From Streptomyces sp. KL109B (GTDB lineage Bacteria > Actinomycetota > Actinomycetes > Streptomycetales > Streptomycetaceae), in assembly GCF_030766935.1 (NCBI RefSeq), contig NZ_JASERL010000005.1, positions 186,001 to 250,000 on the forward strand: a stretch of DNA of 64,000 bases, written 5' to 3'. The position numbers and the translations under genes are program-made. Positions 8,268 to 16,428 of this stretch are shown in pieces. How positions within the stretch are numbered: the stretch's first letter is position 1; each line of letters starts with the position of its first letter. The notes beneath the pieces were generated by a model. That model was not told the DNA's origin. It saw only the letters and a list, made by a program, of their open reading frames with translations, and ran no database searches.

Positions 8268-9782
8268 TCACGCTCGTCGGCGGGAGTTCGCGGCGACGAC
8301 GCGGATCGTCCGCAGGGACGGGTCCGCCGGGTCCGGCACGTTCATGCCCGCGTCGACGCCGGTGCGCAGATACGCGATCACGGGCTCGGCCAGCCGCTCC
8401 CCCGGCAGCACCGTCGGGATGCCCGGCGGGTACGGGGTGGCCATCTCGGCGGCGATCCGTCCGGCGGCGCGTTCCAGGGGGATCTCCTCGGTCGGCCCGA
8501 AGTAGGCGTCGCGCGGCAACATGGCCTGCTCCAGGCGGAGTTCGGCGGGTTTCGGCACCGCCACCCGCGGGGCGTCGCGCAGTTCGGCGCGGTGCTCGAC
8601 GACGTCCCGCAGTCCGTCGAGGAGCGCGGCGAGCGTCGCCGGGGAGTCGGCGTGGGTGAGCTGGGCGCCGACTCTGCGGTGGTCGGCGATGTGCAGATCG
8701 AGGGCGCGGTGGGCGCGCAACCAGTCGGCGACGCGGTAGCCGCTCGTGTCGAGGTCCGCGACGTCGATGAGGACGGGCAGCGGGTCGAGGTCGTACCCGA
8801 GGCCCGGGCCGGTGAGGGCCTCGCGCCCGTACACGTGCAGCCCTTCGATGGCGTCGATGGCCCGCCGCGCCTCCTTCGCCAGGTCGAGGGCGTCGCCGAG
8901 GAGTTCGCGGCCGTGCAGCCGCATCTGGCGGCGCCAGGCGTCGAGGCCCGCGTAGATCAGGACCGAGGGGCTGGTGGTGCCGAGCAGGTCGGCGCGGGAG
9001 GTGAGGGTGGCCGGGTCGATGAGGTCGCCGCGCAGATGGCACACCGAGCCCTGCTCCAGGCCGCTGCCCATCTTGTGGATGCTGGTGACACACACGTCGG
9101 CGCCCGCGTCCATCGCCCACGCCGGAAGGCCGGGGTGGAAGGGCAGGTGCGCGCCCCACGCCTCGTCGACGATCAGCGGCCTGCCGCGGGCGTGGCACAC
9201 CTCGGCGAGCCGGGTGAGGTCGGCGCAGGTCCCGTACGGGGTGGGGCTCGTGACGAGCGCTCCGCGCGCGTCCGGGTGGCGGTCGAAGGCCTCCTCGTAC
9301 GCCTGCGGGGACGGCGGGTGCGCGAGGCCCCGCTCGGCGTCCCACCCCGGTTCGACCCACACGGGGTCGATGCCGCACAGGATCAGCCCGCTCACCACGG
9401 ACTTGTGGGCGTCACGGCCGATGAGCAGCCGCTCGCCGGGGCCCGCGACGCTCAGCGTCGCGGCCTTCACCGACAGGGAGCTGCCGCACGTGGTGAAGAA
9501 GGTGTGGTCGGCGTGGACCGCGTCGGCCATCAGCTCCTCGGCGCGCAGCAGCACGTGTCCGCGGGTCCTGCGGTCGTCGAGCCCGCCGGACGCGAGCACG
9601 TCCGAGTGGAACACGGCGTCGCCCAGCACTCTCCTGGCCTGCTCGTCGGCGCCGCGAGCCTGCTTGTGGCCGGGCGGCGTGAAGGCGAGCCGGCCGTGCG
9701 AACGGTAGGAGTCGAGGGCTTCGAGGACGGGGGCGACGGTGTGGTCCATGGCGACCGGGTACCGGGCATCGGCCCAGTTCAT
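8268..9782 (-). CDS. PLP-dependent Orn/Lys/Arg decarboxylase-family protein
   Basis: 504 residues from ATG 9782, chosen for the GGGAGCAGG just upstream. The open frame continues far further back but only as antisense of a catalase remnant. The opening has AFTPPGHKQARGAD, typical of fold-I basic amino-acid decarboxylases; FFTTCGSSLSVKAA binds the phosphate of PLP; LIVDEAWGAHLPFH gives the Asp and His around the ring; and TSIHKMGSGLEQGS holds the Schiff-base lysine. The C-terminal domain ends with PPGIPTVLPGE, the conserved end segment of the family. Lengths near 500 are usual for Gram-positive SpeA/Cad-like members without the wing domain. It would make agmatine, cadaverine or a related amine. 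It converges on the oxygenase gene with 21 bp between them. Confidence 0.9.
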   Translation of the reverse strand: MNWADARYPVAMDHTVAPVLEALDSYRSHGRLAFTPPGHKQARGADEQARRVLGDAVFHSDVLASGGLDDRRTRGHVLLRAEELMADAVHADHTFFTTCGSSLSVKAATLSVAGPGERLLIGRDAHKSVVSGLILCGIDPVWVEPGWDAERGLAHPPSPQAYEEAFDRHPDARGALVTSPTPYGTCADLTRLAEVCHARGRPLIVDEAWGAHLPFHPGLPAWAMDAGADVCVTSIHKMGSGLEQGSVCHLRGDLIDPATLTSRADLLGTTSPSVLIYAGLDAWRRQMRLHGRELLGDALDLAKEARRAIDAIEGLHVYGREALTGPGLGYDLDPLPVLIDVADLDTSGYRVADWLRAHRALDLHIADHRRVGAQLTHADSPATLAALLDGLRDVVEHRAELRDAPRVAVPKPAELRLEQAMLPRDAYFGPTEEIPLERAAGRIAAEMATPYPPGIPTVLPGERLAEPVIAYLRTGVDAGMNVPDPADPSLRTIRVVAANSRRRA

Positions 9783-9884
9783 GCCTGCTCCCGTCTCGGG
9801 CATGAGGGGCGCTGCCCGGGGTACTCCGCGCCAGGTGACCGATCGGCCCGCTCCGGCCACTCGACCCGGCGCCGCAGCCCCAGC

Positions 9885-10529
9885 TTCCAGGATCACTACA
9901 GCCAGCCGGCGCTGTTCTGGCACAGCATGGCGGACCGGGAGAAGGAGCACATCGTCGCGGCGTTCCGCTTCGAGCTCGGCGAGCTCGGCGAGCTCGGCAA
10001 GGTGAACGCGCTCGCGGTGCGCTCCCGCACCGTCGACGAACTCACGTATGTGAACACGGAGTTGGCGCAGCGGGTCGCGCGGGGCGTCGGCGTCCCGGTG
10101 CCGGACGGCGGCCGGGAACCCGGCCCGTACAAGTCGTCCTCGCCCGCGCTCAGCCTGGAGGCGCAGCGCGGCGACGGTTCGATCCGGACGCGGCGGATCG
10201 CGGTCCTGGTGACGGACGGCGTGGACGCGGCGCAGGTGACGTCGGCGCAGGTGACGTCGGCGCGCGAGGCGCTCGCGGCCGAGGGCGCGGTCGTCGAGGC
10301 GATCGCCCCGGCGGACCGCTCGGTCACCGGCTCCGACGGCACGGAGTACCGGGTCGACCGGGCGCTGCCCACGGTCGCCGCGGCGCTGTACGACGCGGTG
10401 CTCGTGCCGGCCGACCAGGGCGTCGTGACGGACACGGCGCCGGGCGCGGCCGGGGACGAGTTCCTCCGCGGGTTCACCCGGGCCGTGGCCGAGCACCGGC
10501 ACCGGGACCGCGCCCCGGTCCGGTTGTGA
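9885..10529 (+). pseudogene. katE: Remnant of a large-subunit catalase (KatE/HPII type), 3' part only
   Basis: An open reading begins abruptly with FQDHYSQPALFWHSMADREK and runs to VAAFRFELG, the wall segment that follows the haem domain in large catalases. It then matches the C-terminal flavodoxin/DJ-1-like domain: GSIRTRRIAVLVTDGVD and RALPTVAAALYDAVLVPADQ. The roughly 450-residue haem domain (catalytic His, Asn and the proximal Tyr) is absent, and the end differs from the usual FxxEAYRHGKAI segment. Two in-frame slippage-type expansions are present: three copies of GAGCTCGGC at 9972-9998 and two of a 15-bp unit at 10230-10259. No ribosome site precedes the fragment. I judge it a decayed gene; a tail-only protein from ATG 9927 cannot be excluded. 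Confidence 0.85.
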
Positions 10530-10637
10530 CGGTTCGCACCGGTTCTGTCGTCCGTCTTCGGTACCCCTTGCACGAGGCACCGTCCGGGCGCCCCGGACAC
10601 GACGCTTGATCAGCCCGTTCAGGGGGACTCGTGCGCC

Positions 10638-11009
10638 ATGACCGAGAGCACATCCGTACGCGGCTCGTACTGGATCGAGTCCGCTCCGGGGCGCCCCTTC
10701 CCGCCCCTGGAGCGGGACGTGAACGTGGACGTCGCCGTGATCGGCGCCGGTATCGCAGGGCTGAGCACCGCGTGGGAGCTGACGCGGTGCGGGCTGAGCG
10801 TGGCCGTCCTGGAGGCGGGCCGGATCGCCGAGGGGGGGGCAGCGGCCACACGTCGGCCAAGCTGTCCGCGCTGCACACGCTGGTGTACGAACGGTTGCGG
10901 CGCAGTCGTGGCGCCGAGGCCGCCCGGCTGTACGCACGCTCCCAGACGCAGGCCGTGGAGCACGCCGTCGAGGTGTCCGAACTCATCGGCGTGGACTGCG
11001 AGTTGAGGG
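10638..11009 (+). pseudogene. Truncated, frameshifted FAD-dependent oxidoreductase (DAO family)
   Basis: From ATG 10638 the translation has VDVAVIGAGIAGLSTAWELT, a Rossmann GxGxxG FAD motif, and ends the strand with VAVLEAGRIAEG. A run of eight G at 10832-10839 then shifts the frame. The second frame continues as SGHTSAKLSALHTLVYERLR and AARLYARSQTQAVEHAVEVS, matching FAD oxidoreductases that often carry a C-terminal Rieske domain. The similarity stops after GVDCELR at about 11009, leaving roughly a quarter of a normal 500-residue protein. A sequencing error in the G run could explain the frameshift but not the truncation. It lies next to the catalase remnant, so one or more deletions probably removed the intervening DNA. 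Confidence 0.85.
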
Positions 11010-11015
11010 ACGACC

Positions 11016-11081
11016 ATGACCGACGACAAGCGCCACGAGCACGAGACGGACCAGGAGGAGGCCCATGGCGACGACTCGTGA
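11016..11081 (+). CDS. Possible 21-residue charged leader peptide
   Basis: A short frame, MTDDKRHEHETDQEEAHGDD plus Ser, starts at ATG 11016 with GAGGGA about 6 bases upstream and ends at 11081, overlapping the YihY start at 11065 in another frame. It could couple translation of the YihY gene, whose own ribosome site lies inside it, or be the unread end of the rearranged locus. No homology is recognised. Confidence 0.3.
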   Translation: MTDDKRHEHETDQEEAHGDDS

Positions 11082-12051
11082 GCCGGGCGGGGAACCGAAG
11101 GAGCCCACGGACCTCTCGGCCGGCTCGTGGTGGGCGGTGCTGCGCCGCACCGCCAAGGAGTCCATCGACGACGACCTGCGGGACCGGGCGGCCACCCTGA
11201 CGTACTACGGCGTCCTCTCGCTCTTCCCGGCGCTGCTCGTCCTGGTGTCGCTGCTCGGCGTGGTCGGCGAACGCGCCACGGAAAGCCTCCTGAACAGCTT
11301 CCGGCACCTCACACCCGGCCCGGTGCGCGACCTGCTCAACGACGCCGTACAGCAGTTGCAGGACAGCGGCGGGGCGAGCGGGGTCGTCGCGGCGGTGAGC
11401 CTGCTGACCGCGATCTGGTCGGCCTCCGCGTACGTCGGCGCGTTCATCCGCACCGCGAACGCCGTCTACGACCTGCCGGAGGGCCGTCCCGCGTGGAAGC
11501 TGACGCCGCTGCGGCTCGCGCTGACGGTGGCGCTGATGGTGCTGCTGGCGGCGAGCGCGGTGATCGTCGTGTTCACGGGGCCGCTCGCGCGCCGCGCCGG
11601 TGACGCGCTCGGGGTGGGCGACGCGGCGCTGCTGACGTGGAACATCGCGAAGTGGCCGGTGCTCCTCGTCCTGGTGGTCCTGACGGTGGCGCTGCTGTTC
11701 TGGCGCGCCCCCAACGTCCGCGGCCCCGGCTTCCGCTGGCTCAGCCCCGGCAGCCTGCTCGCCGTGCTGCTGTGGCTGCTGACCTCCGGCGGATTCGCCC
11801 TGTACGTCGCCGGATTCGGCTCGTACAACAAGACGTACGGCACCCTCGCCGGCGCCGTCATCTTCCTGGTCTGGCTGTGGCTGTCGAACCTGGCGGTGCT
11901 GCTCGGCCTGGAATTCGACGCGGAACTGGCCCGCCAACGCGCCATCACCGCCGGCCACCCCGAGTCCGAGGAACCCTACGTAAAACCCCGCGACACCCGA
12001 AAGTGGCCCCACCAATCAGGCCCTCACCCATCAAGCCCCCGCGACGATTGA
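11065..12051 (+). CDS. YihY/virulence factor BrkB family membrane protein
   Basis: 328 residues; GGAGGAGG precedes the ATG. RDRAATLTYYGVLSLFPALL is the conserved first-helix region (formerly called RNase BN), and six membrane segments follow, including SLLTAIWSASAYVGAFIRTA and FGSYNKTYGTLAGAVIFLVW. The biochemical role of the family is unproven. A paralogue lies at 36104-36922. The last residues (PSSPRDD and its TGA at 12049) are encoded by a copy of the intergenic TCAAGCCCC repeat, so the native C-terminus appears to have been replaced or extended by repeat insertion. Confidence 0.9.
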   Translation: MATTREPGGEPKEPTDLSAGSWWAVLRRTAKESIDDDLRDRAATLTYYGVLSLFPALLVLVSLLGVVGERATESLLNSFRHLTPGPVRDLLNDAVQQLQDSGGASGVVAAVSLLTAIWSASAYVGAFIRTANAVYDLPEGRPAWKLTPLRLALTVALMVLLAASAVIVVFTGPLARRAGDALGVGDAALLTWNIAKWPVLLVLVVLTVALLFWRAPNVRGPGFRWLSPGSLLAVLLWLLTSGGFALYVAGFGSYNKTYGTLAGAVIFLVWLWLSNLAVLLGLEFDAELARQRAITAGHPESEEPYVKPRDTRKWPHQSGPHPSSPRDD

Positions 12052-12134
12052 GCGCCACAATCCGGACCAGCGCAACAAATCAAGCCCCCGCGGCGATTGA
12101 GCGGCGGGGTCCGGGGCAGAGCCCCGGGGCCGCA
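12030..12134 (+). repeat. Two intergenic REP copies, the first supplying the YihY stop codon
   Basis: TCAAGCCCCCGCGACGATTGA at about 12030-12051 contains the TGA of the YihY gene. A second copy, TCAAGCCCCCGCGGCGATTGA, starts at 12080 and is followed by the GGGGTCCGGGGCAGAGCCCC hairpin. It separates the YihY gene from the convergent XdhC gene and may terminate both. Confidence 0.8.
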
Positions 12135-12168
12135 ACCCCGTCGCCGCCCGCACAGACCCCGAGCCCAC

Positions 12169-13284
12169 TCACACGCCCCGGTGAATCGCCCCCTCCCCCA
12201 CCCGGAGGGGAACCCCACTGCCACCCCGCCGCGCAGCGACAATCTCCGCCCCAATGGACACCGCCGTCTCCTCCGGCGTCCGCCCCCCGATATCCAGCCC
12301 TATAGGGGACCGCAACCGCTCCAACTCCCCTTCACTCAGCCCCACTTCACGCAACCGCTCCATCCGGTCGTCATGCGTACGCCGCGACCCCATCGCCCCG
12401 ACGTACGCGACCGGCAGCCGCAACGCCACCTCCAGCAGCGGCACATCGAACTTGGCGTCGTGCGTGAGGACGCACAGGACCGTGCGCTCGTCCGTGGCCG
12501 TCGAACGGAGGTAGCGGTCGGGCCACTCCACGACGACCTCGTCCGCCTCCGGGAAACGGGTGGGCGTGGCGAAGACGCCGCGCGCGTCGCACAGCGTGAC
12601 GTGGAAGCCGAGCAGCTTGCCGACCTTGACGAGCGCGCCCGCGAAGTCCACCGCGCCGAACACGATCATCCGCGCGGGCGGCACGCTCGACTCCACGAAC
12701 AGGGTGACATCGCCCTCACAGCGCGCCTTGCTCTGCGGCACCTCGCACAGCCCGGTGCGCCCGAGGTCGAGGTGGGCGCGGGCCTGCGCCGCGAGCCCCG
12801 CGTCGTCACCGGACGCGAGCGACCCTTCGTACGAGCCGTCGGCCCGGATCATCAACAGGCGGGCAGCGGCCGGGAGTTCACCGGGCCCGTCCAGGACCCG
12901 CGCCAGCGCCACCGCCTCGCCGCGCGCCGCGACATCGAGCGCGGCCACCACCGTCGTACGGGACGGCGAGTCGAGGCGCACCGGTTCGACGCGCACCTCG
13001 ATCTCGCCGCCGCACGTGAGGCCCACGGCGAACGCGTCGTCGTCGCTGTACCCGAACCGTTCGCGCGCCGGCACCCCGTCCTCCAGGGTCCGCACGCACA
13101 GTTCGTACACCGCGCCCTCGACACACCCTCCGGACACCGAGCCGATGACCTCGCCCGCGGTGTCGACGGCGAGGGCCGCGCCGGGCGGCCGGGGCGCGCT
13201 GCCGCTCACCGATACGACGGTGGCGACGGCGAACTCCCGGCCCTGCGCGGCCCATTCGCTGAGCTGGGATGCGAGATCAAGCAT
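12169..13284 (-). CDS. XdhC/CoxI/PaoD-type molybdenum cofactor chaperone
   Basis: 371 residues. The N-terminal half has VATVVSVSGSAPRPPGAALA and GSVSGGCVEGAVYE, the XdhC/CoxI domain. The C-terminal Rossmann-like half has MIVFGAVDFAGALVKVGKLL and AYVGAMGSRRTHDDRMERLR. Proteins of this family bind and sulfurate the Mo cofactor and insert it into molybdenum hydroxylases. The gene is last in the operon, starting inside the 3' end of the large-subunit gene (8-nt overlap ATGCTTGA), the order found in paoABCD. It should act in the cytoplasm on the enzyme encoded just upstream. Confidence 0.92.
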   Translation of the reverse strand: MLDLASQLSEWAAQGREFAVATVVSVSGSAPRPPGAALAVDTAGEVIGSVSGGCVEGAVYELCVRTLEDGVPARERFGYSDDDAFAVGLTCGGEIEVRVEPVRLDSPSRTTVVAALDVAARGEAVALARVLDGPGELPAAARLLMIRADGSYEGSLASGDDAGLAAQARAHLDLGRTGLCEVPQSKARCEGDVTLFVESSVPPARMIVFGAVDFAGALVKVGKLLGFHVTLCDARGVFATPTRFPEADEVVVEWPDRYLRSTATDERTVLCVLTHDAKFDVPLLEVALRLPVAYVGAMGSRRTHDDRMERLREVGLSEGELERLRSPIGLDIGGRTPEETAVSIGAEIVAARRGGSGVPLRVGEGAIHRGV

Positions 13285-15409
13285 TGTCGCGCCGTGCCTC
13301 CGCGAGCAGCACCCGGTCGGGGCGCAGCGGCAGATCGCGGTGCCGGACGCCGGTGGCGTGCCACACGGCGTTGCCGATCGCGGCGGCCGTGCCGACGATG
13401 CCGATCTCGCCGACGCCCTTGATGCCGACGGGGTCGTCCGGGTCGGTGTCGTCGACCCAGTGCGCCTCGACGACCGGCACGTCCGCGTTGGCGGAGAAGT
13501 GGTAGCCGGCGAAGTCGGCGCCGACGTGCCCGCCGTCCGCCGCGTCCCGCACGGCCTCCTCGTGCAGCGCCATGGAGATGCCCCACGTCATGCCGCCCAC
13601 CAACTGGCTGCGCGCGGTGAGGGGGTTGATGATGCGGCCCGCGGAGAAGACACCGAGGAGGCGGCGCACCCGCACCTCACCACTGGTCACGTCGACGGCG
13701 ACCTCGGCGAACTGGGCGCCGTACGAGTAGCGCTCCTTCTGCGCGAGGGCGCCGACCAGTTCGGTGGTGTCGGAGCGGACGGTGAGTCCCTCGGCGGGGA
13801 TCTCGGCGGTCGGGGTGACGCGCTCGCGCAGTTCGCGGCTGGCCGCCATCACGGCCCAGCCCCACGAGCGGGTACCCATGGAGCCGCCCGAGAGCCACGC
13901 CTCGCCGAAGTCGCTGTCGGCGATCCGCACCCGCACCAGGCCCTGGTCGACGCCGAGTTCGTCGGCGGCGATCTGGGTGAGCGCGGTACGAGCCCCTGTA
14001 CCGACGTCGGCCGCCGTGATGCGGACGGTGAACGTACCGTCCTGTTCGGCGGTGACGGAGGCCGTGGACGGGGCGACTCCGGACGGGAAGGAGCAGGCGG
14101 CGACGCCCGTGCCGAGGAGCCAGCGGCCCTCGCGGCGCACGCGCGGGCGCGGGTCACGGCCCTCCCAGCCGAAGCGGCGCGCCCCCTCCTCGTAACACCC
14201 GAGGAGGTTGCGGCTGCTGAAGGGGAGTCCGGAGACCGGCCCGACGTCCGGCTCGTTGCGCACGCGCAGCGCGACCGGATCCATGCCGAGCTTCTCGGCG
14301 AGTTCGTCGAGCGCGGACTCCACGGCGTAACTGCCGGGGGCCTCGCCGGGCGCCCGGACGAACCCCGGGGTCGGCAGGTCGACGGGCACCACGCGGTTCA
14401 CGGAGTGGTGCGCGTCGGAGGCGTACATCACGCGCGCGTACCCGGCGCTCGCCTCGACGAACTCGCGGATGTTGGACGTCAGGGACTGTGCGTCGTGGCC
14501 GAGCGCGCGAAGCCGCCCGTCGGTGTCGGCGCCGAGCCGCACCCGCTGCGTGGTGGGGCTGCGGTAGGTGGTCAGCGCGAAGACCTGACGGCGCGTCATG
14601 GCGAGCCGGACCGGGCGCTGGAGCTGGGTCGCGGCCATCACGGCGGCGATGTGGTGCGCCGCCACGAGCTTGCCGCCGAAGGCGCCGCCGACGTGTTCGG
14701 AGCGCACGCGCACGGCGGACGGATCGAGCGAAAAGACCTGCGCGAGCTGGTCGGCGACCGCCTTGCTGCCCTGGTTGGCGTCGTACACCTCCAGGCGCCC
14801 TTCGTCCCAGCGCACGGTGACCGCGTGCGGCTCCATGGCGCTGTGGTGTGTCTCGGGGGTGGTGTAGCGCTGGTCCACGACGGCGGCGGAGGCGGCGAGT
14901 TCGGCCTCCAGGTCGCCCTTGACGGCCTCCGAGCCCTCGGGGGTGTAGGTGCCGGGGCGGTCCGCCTCGAAGGCGATGTCGTGCGGCTCGGTGTCGTACT
15001 CGACGACGAGCGCCTCGGCGGCCTCGCGGGCCTGCTCCGAGGTCTCGGCGAGGACGAGCGCGACGGGCCAGCCGGCGTGATGCACCCGGTCGTGCTGGAA
15101 GACGTGGAGAATGCCGTCGGGCGGGCCCATCAGCGTGAGGTAGTCGGTGTTGACGCGGGGCGCGTTGCCGTGGTGCAGGACGGCGAGGACGCCGGGCATG
15201 GCGCGTACGGCCTCGTCGCCGACGGAGCGGATCCGGCCGCGCGCCACGGTGGACAGCACGAGCCAGCCGTGCGCGAGGTCGGTGAACGGGAACTCGCCCG
15301 CGTACCGGGCGGCGCCCGTGACCTTCTCGCGGCCCTCGACCCGGCTGCGCCCGACGCCGGCCGAGTCCGCCCGCGCCGAGCCTGCGGATGTGGTGGTGGT
15401 CGTCGTCAT
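13277..15409 (-). CDS. Molybdenum hydroxylase large (Mo-binding) subunit, xanthine/aldehyde dehydrogenase family
   Basis: 710 residues from ATG 15409, which overlaps the FAD-subunit stop (ATGA); the open frame upstream of it is antisense noise. VGRSRVEGREKVTGAARYAG is the usual opening. Cofactor contacts are visible in the Gln of ANQGSKAV (about Q213) and in EHVGGAFGGK (GGAFGGK 241-247). The catalytic Glu is E668 in KGVGEIGIVGTAA. The protein would bind molybdopterin cytosine dinucleotide and hydroxylate an aldehyde or N-heterocycle. A length near 710 and the FAD-subunit features match the PaoC/YagR branch more than bacterial xanthine dehydrogenases. No export signal is visible on any subunit, so a cytoplasmic enzyme is inferred, unlike periplasmic E. 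coli PaoABC. Confidence 0.9.
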   Translation of the reverse strand: MTTTTTTSAGSARADSAGVGRSRVEGREKVTGAARYAGEFPFTDLAHGWLVLSTVARGRIRSVGDEAVRAMPGVLAVLHHGNAPRVNTDYLTLMGPPDGILHVFQHDRVHHAGWPVALVLAETSEQAREAAEALVVEYDTEPHDIAFEADRPGTYTPEGSEAVKGDLEAELAASAAVVDQRYTTPETHHSAMEPHAVTVRWDEGRLEVYDANQGSKAVADQLAQVFSLDPSAVRVRSEHVGGAFGGKLVAAHHIAAVMAATQLQRPVRLAMTRRQVFALTTYRSPTTQRVRLGADTDGRLRALGHDAQSLTSNIREFVEASAGYARVMYASDAHHSVNRVVPVDLPTPGFVRAPGEAPGSYAVESALDELAEKLGMDPVALRVRNEPDVGPVSGLPFSSRNLLGCYEEGARRFGWEGRDPRPRVRREGRWLLGTGVAACSFPSGVAPSTASVTAEQDGTFTVRITAADVGTGARTALTQIAADELGVDQGLVRVRIADSDFGEAWLSGGSMGTRSWGWAVMAASRELRERVTPTAEIPAEGLTVRSDTTELVGALAQKERYSYGAQFAEVAVDVTSGEVRVRRLLGVFSAGRIINPLTARSQLVGGMTWGISMALHEEAVRDAADGGHVGADFAGYHFSANADVPVVEAHWVDDTDPDDPVGIKGVGEIGIVGTAAAIGNAVWHATGVRHRDLPLRPDRVLLAEARRDNA

Positions 15410-16428
15410 CGGGTGACCTCCGGGGCGGGTGCGGTTCCGCTGAGTTCGGTCTCGCTGAGTTCGGTCAGCATCGCCACGATCAGATTGCGCATGAGTGGCA
15501 CCTTGTACGTGCTGTCGGGCAGCGGCTTCGCCGCCGCGAGCTCCGCGTCGGCGGCGGCCGCGAACGCCGCGCCGTCCGCGGCCTTCCCGATCAGCGCGGC
15601 CTCCGCGGCACGGGCCCGCCAAGGCCGCGAGGCCACGGCGCCGAGCGCGATCCGGGCGTCCCGTACGACACCGTCCTGTACGTCGACGGCGGCGGCGACG
15701 GAGCCGATGGCGAAGGCGTACGAGGCGCGCTCGCGGACCTTGCGGTACTTGGAGTTCGCCGCGACGGGCGCGGGCGGCAGGGTGACGGCGGTGATGAGCG
15801 CGCCGGCCGGAAGCCCGGTCTCCAGGTGCGGGGTGTCACCGACGGGCCGATAGAAGTCGCCGAGCGCGAGTTCGCCCCGCCCCTCGGCGGTTTCGTACTC
15901 CACGACGGCGTCGAAGGCGGCGAGCGCGACACCCATGTCGGACGGGTGCACGGCCACGCAGTGCTCGCTCGCGCCGAGGATCGCGTGGTTGCGGTGTTCT
16001 CCCTCGACAGCCGGGCAACCGCTCCCCGGCACCCGCTTGTTGCACGGCTTGCTGACGTCGGTGAAGTAGCCGCAGCGGGTGCGCTGCAGCAGATTCCCGC
16101 CGACGGTCGCCATGTTGCGCAGCTGCCCCGAGGCCCCGGCAAGCACGGCCTGTGCCAACGCCGGGTAGCGACGCCGCACTTCAGGATGGGCGGCAAGGTC
16201 GCTATTGGTCACAGTGGCCCCGATCCGCAGCCCACCGTCGGCGGTCACCTCGATCTCACCCAACGGCAGCTCCCGCACATCGACGAGCCGCGCGGGCCGC
16301 TCCACGCCGCTCTTCATCAGGTCGACGAGATTGGTGCCACCGCCGAGGAAACGGGCCTCGGGGTCGGCGCCGAGCACGGCGACGGCACCCGGCACATCGG
16401 CCGCCCGCTCATATCCGAACTCCCTCAC
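15406..16428 (-). CDS. Molybdenum hydroxylase FAD-binding subunit with extra four-Cys cluster motif (PaoB-like)
   Basis: 340 residues from a GTG overlapping the 2Fe-2S subunit stop (GTGA). FLGGGTNLVDLMKSGVERP and ATVGGNL bind FAD as in the CO dehydrogenase flavoprotein family. Between the two FAD-binding stretches and the C-terminal domain lies an insertion with C119, C129, C138 and C157 in TRCGYFTDVSKPCNKRVPG and the next 25 residues. E. coli PaoB (YagS) carries a [4Fe-4S] cluster in such an insertion, absent from ordinary xanthine dehydrogenases; this is known of the family, while the cluster here is inferred. The subunit passes electrons between the 2Fe-2S protein and its acceptor. Confidence 0.9.
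   Translation of the reverse strand: MREFGYERAADVPGAVAVLGADPEARFLGGGTNLVDLMKSGVERPARLVDVRELPLGEIEVTADGGLRIGATVTNSDLAAHPEVRRRYPALAQAVLAGASGQLRNMATVGGNLLQRTRCGYFTDVSKPCNKRVPGSGCPAVEGEHRNHAILGASEHCVAVHPSDMGVALAAFDAVVEYETAEGRGELALGDFYRPVGDTPHLETGLPAGALITAVTLPPAPVAANSKYRKVRERASYAFAIGSVAAAVDVQDGVVRDARIALGAVASRPWRARAAEAALIGKAADGAAFAAAADAELAAAKPLPDSTYKVPLMRNLIVAMLTELSETELSGTAPAPEVTR

Noticed and set aside
8592..10529. A 645-codon plus-strand frame ending in the catalase remnant
   Set aside because: The first two thirds are antisense of the PLP decarboxylase; only the part from 9885 shows catalase sequence.
12560..15853. A 1097-codon open frame on the plus strand across the molybdenum hydroxylase operon
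   Set aside because: It is antisense to well-supported genes with intact motifs; its translation is Gly/Arg/Ser-rich without domains, a common shadow in very GC-rich DNA.
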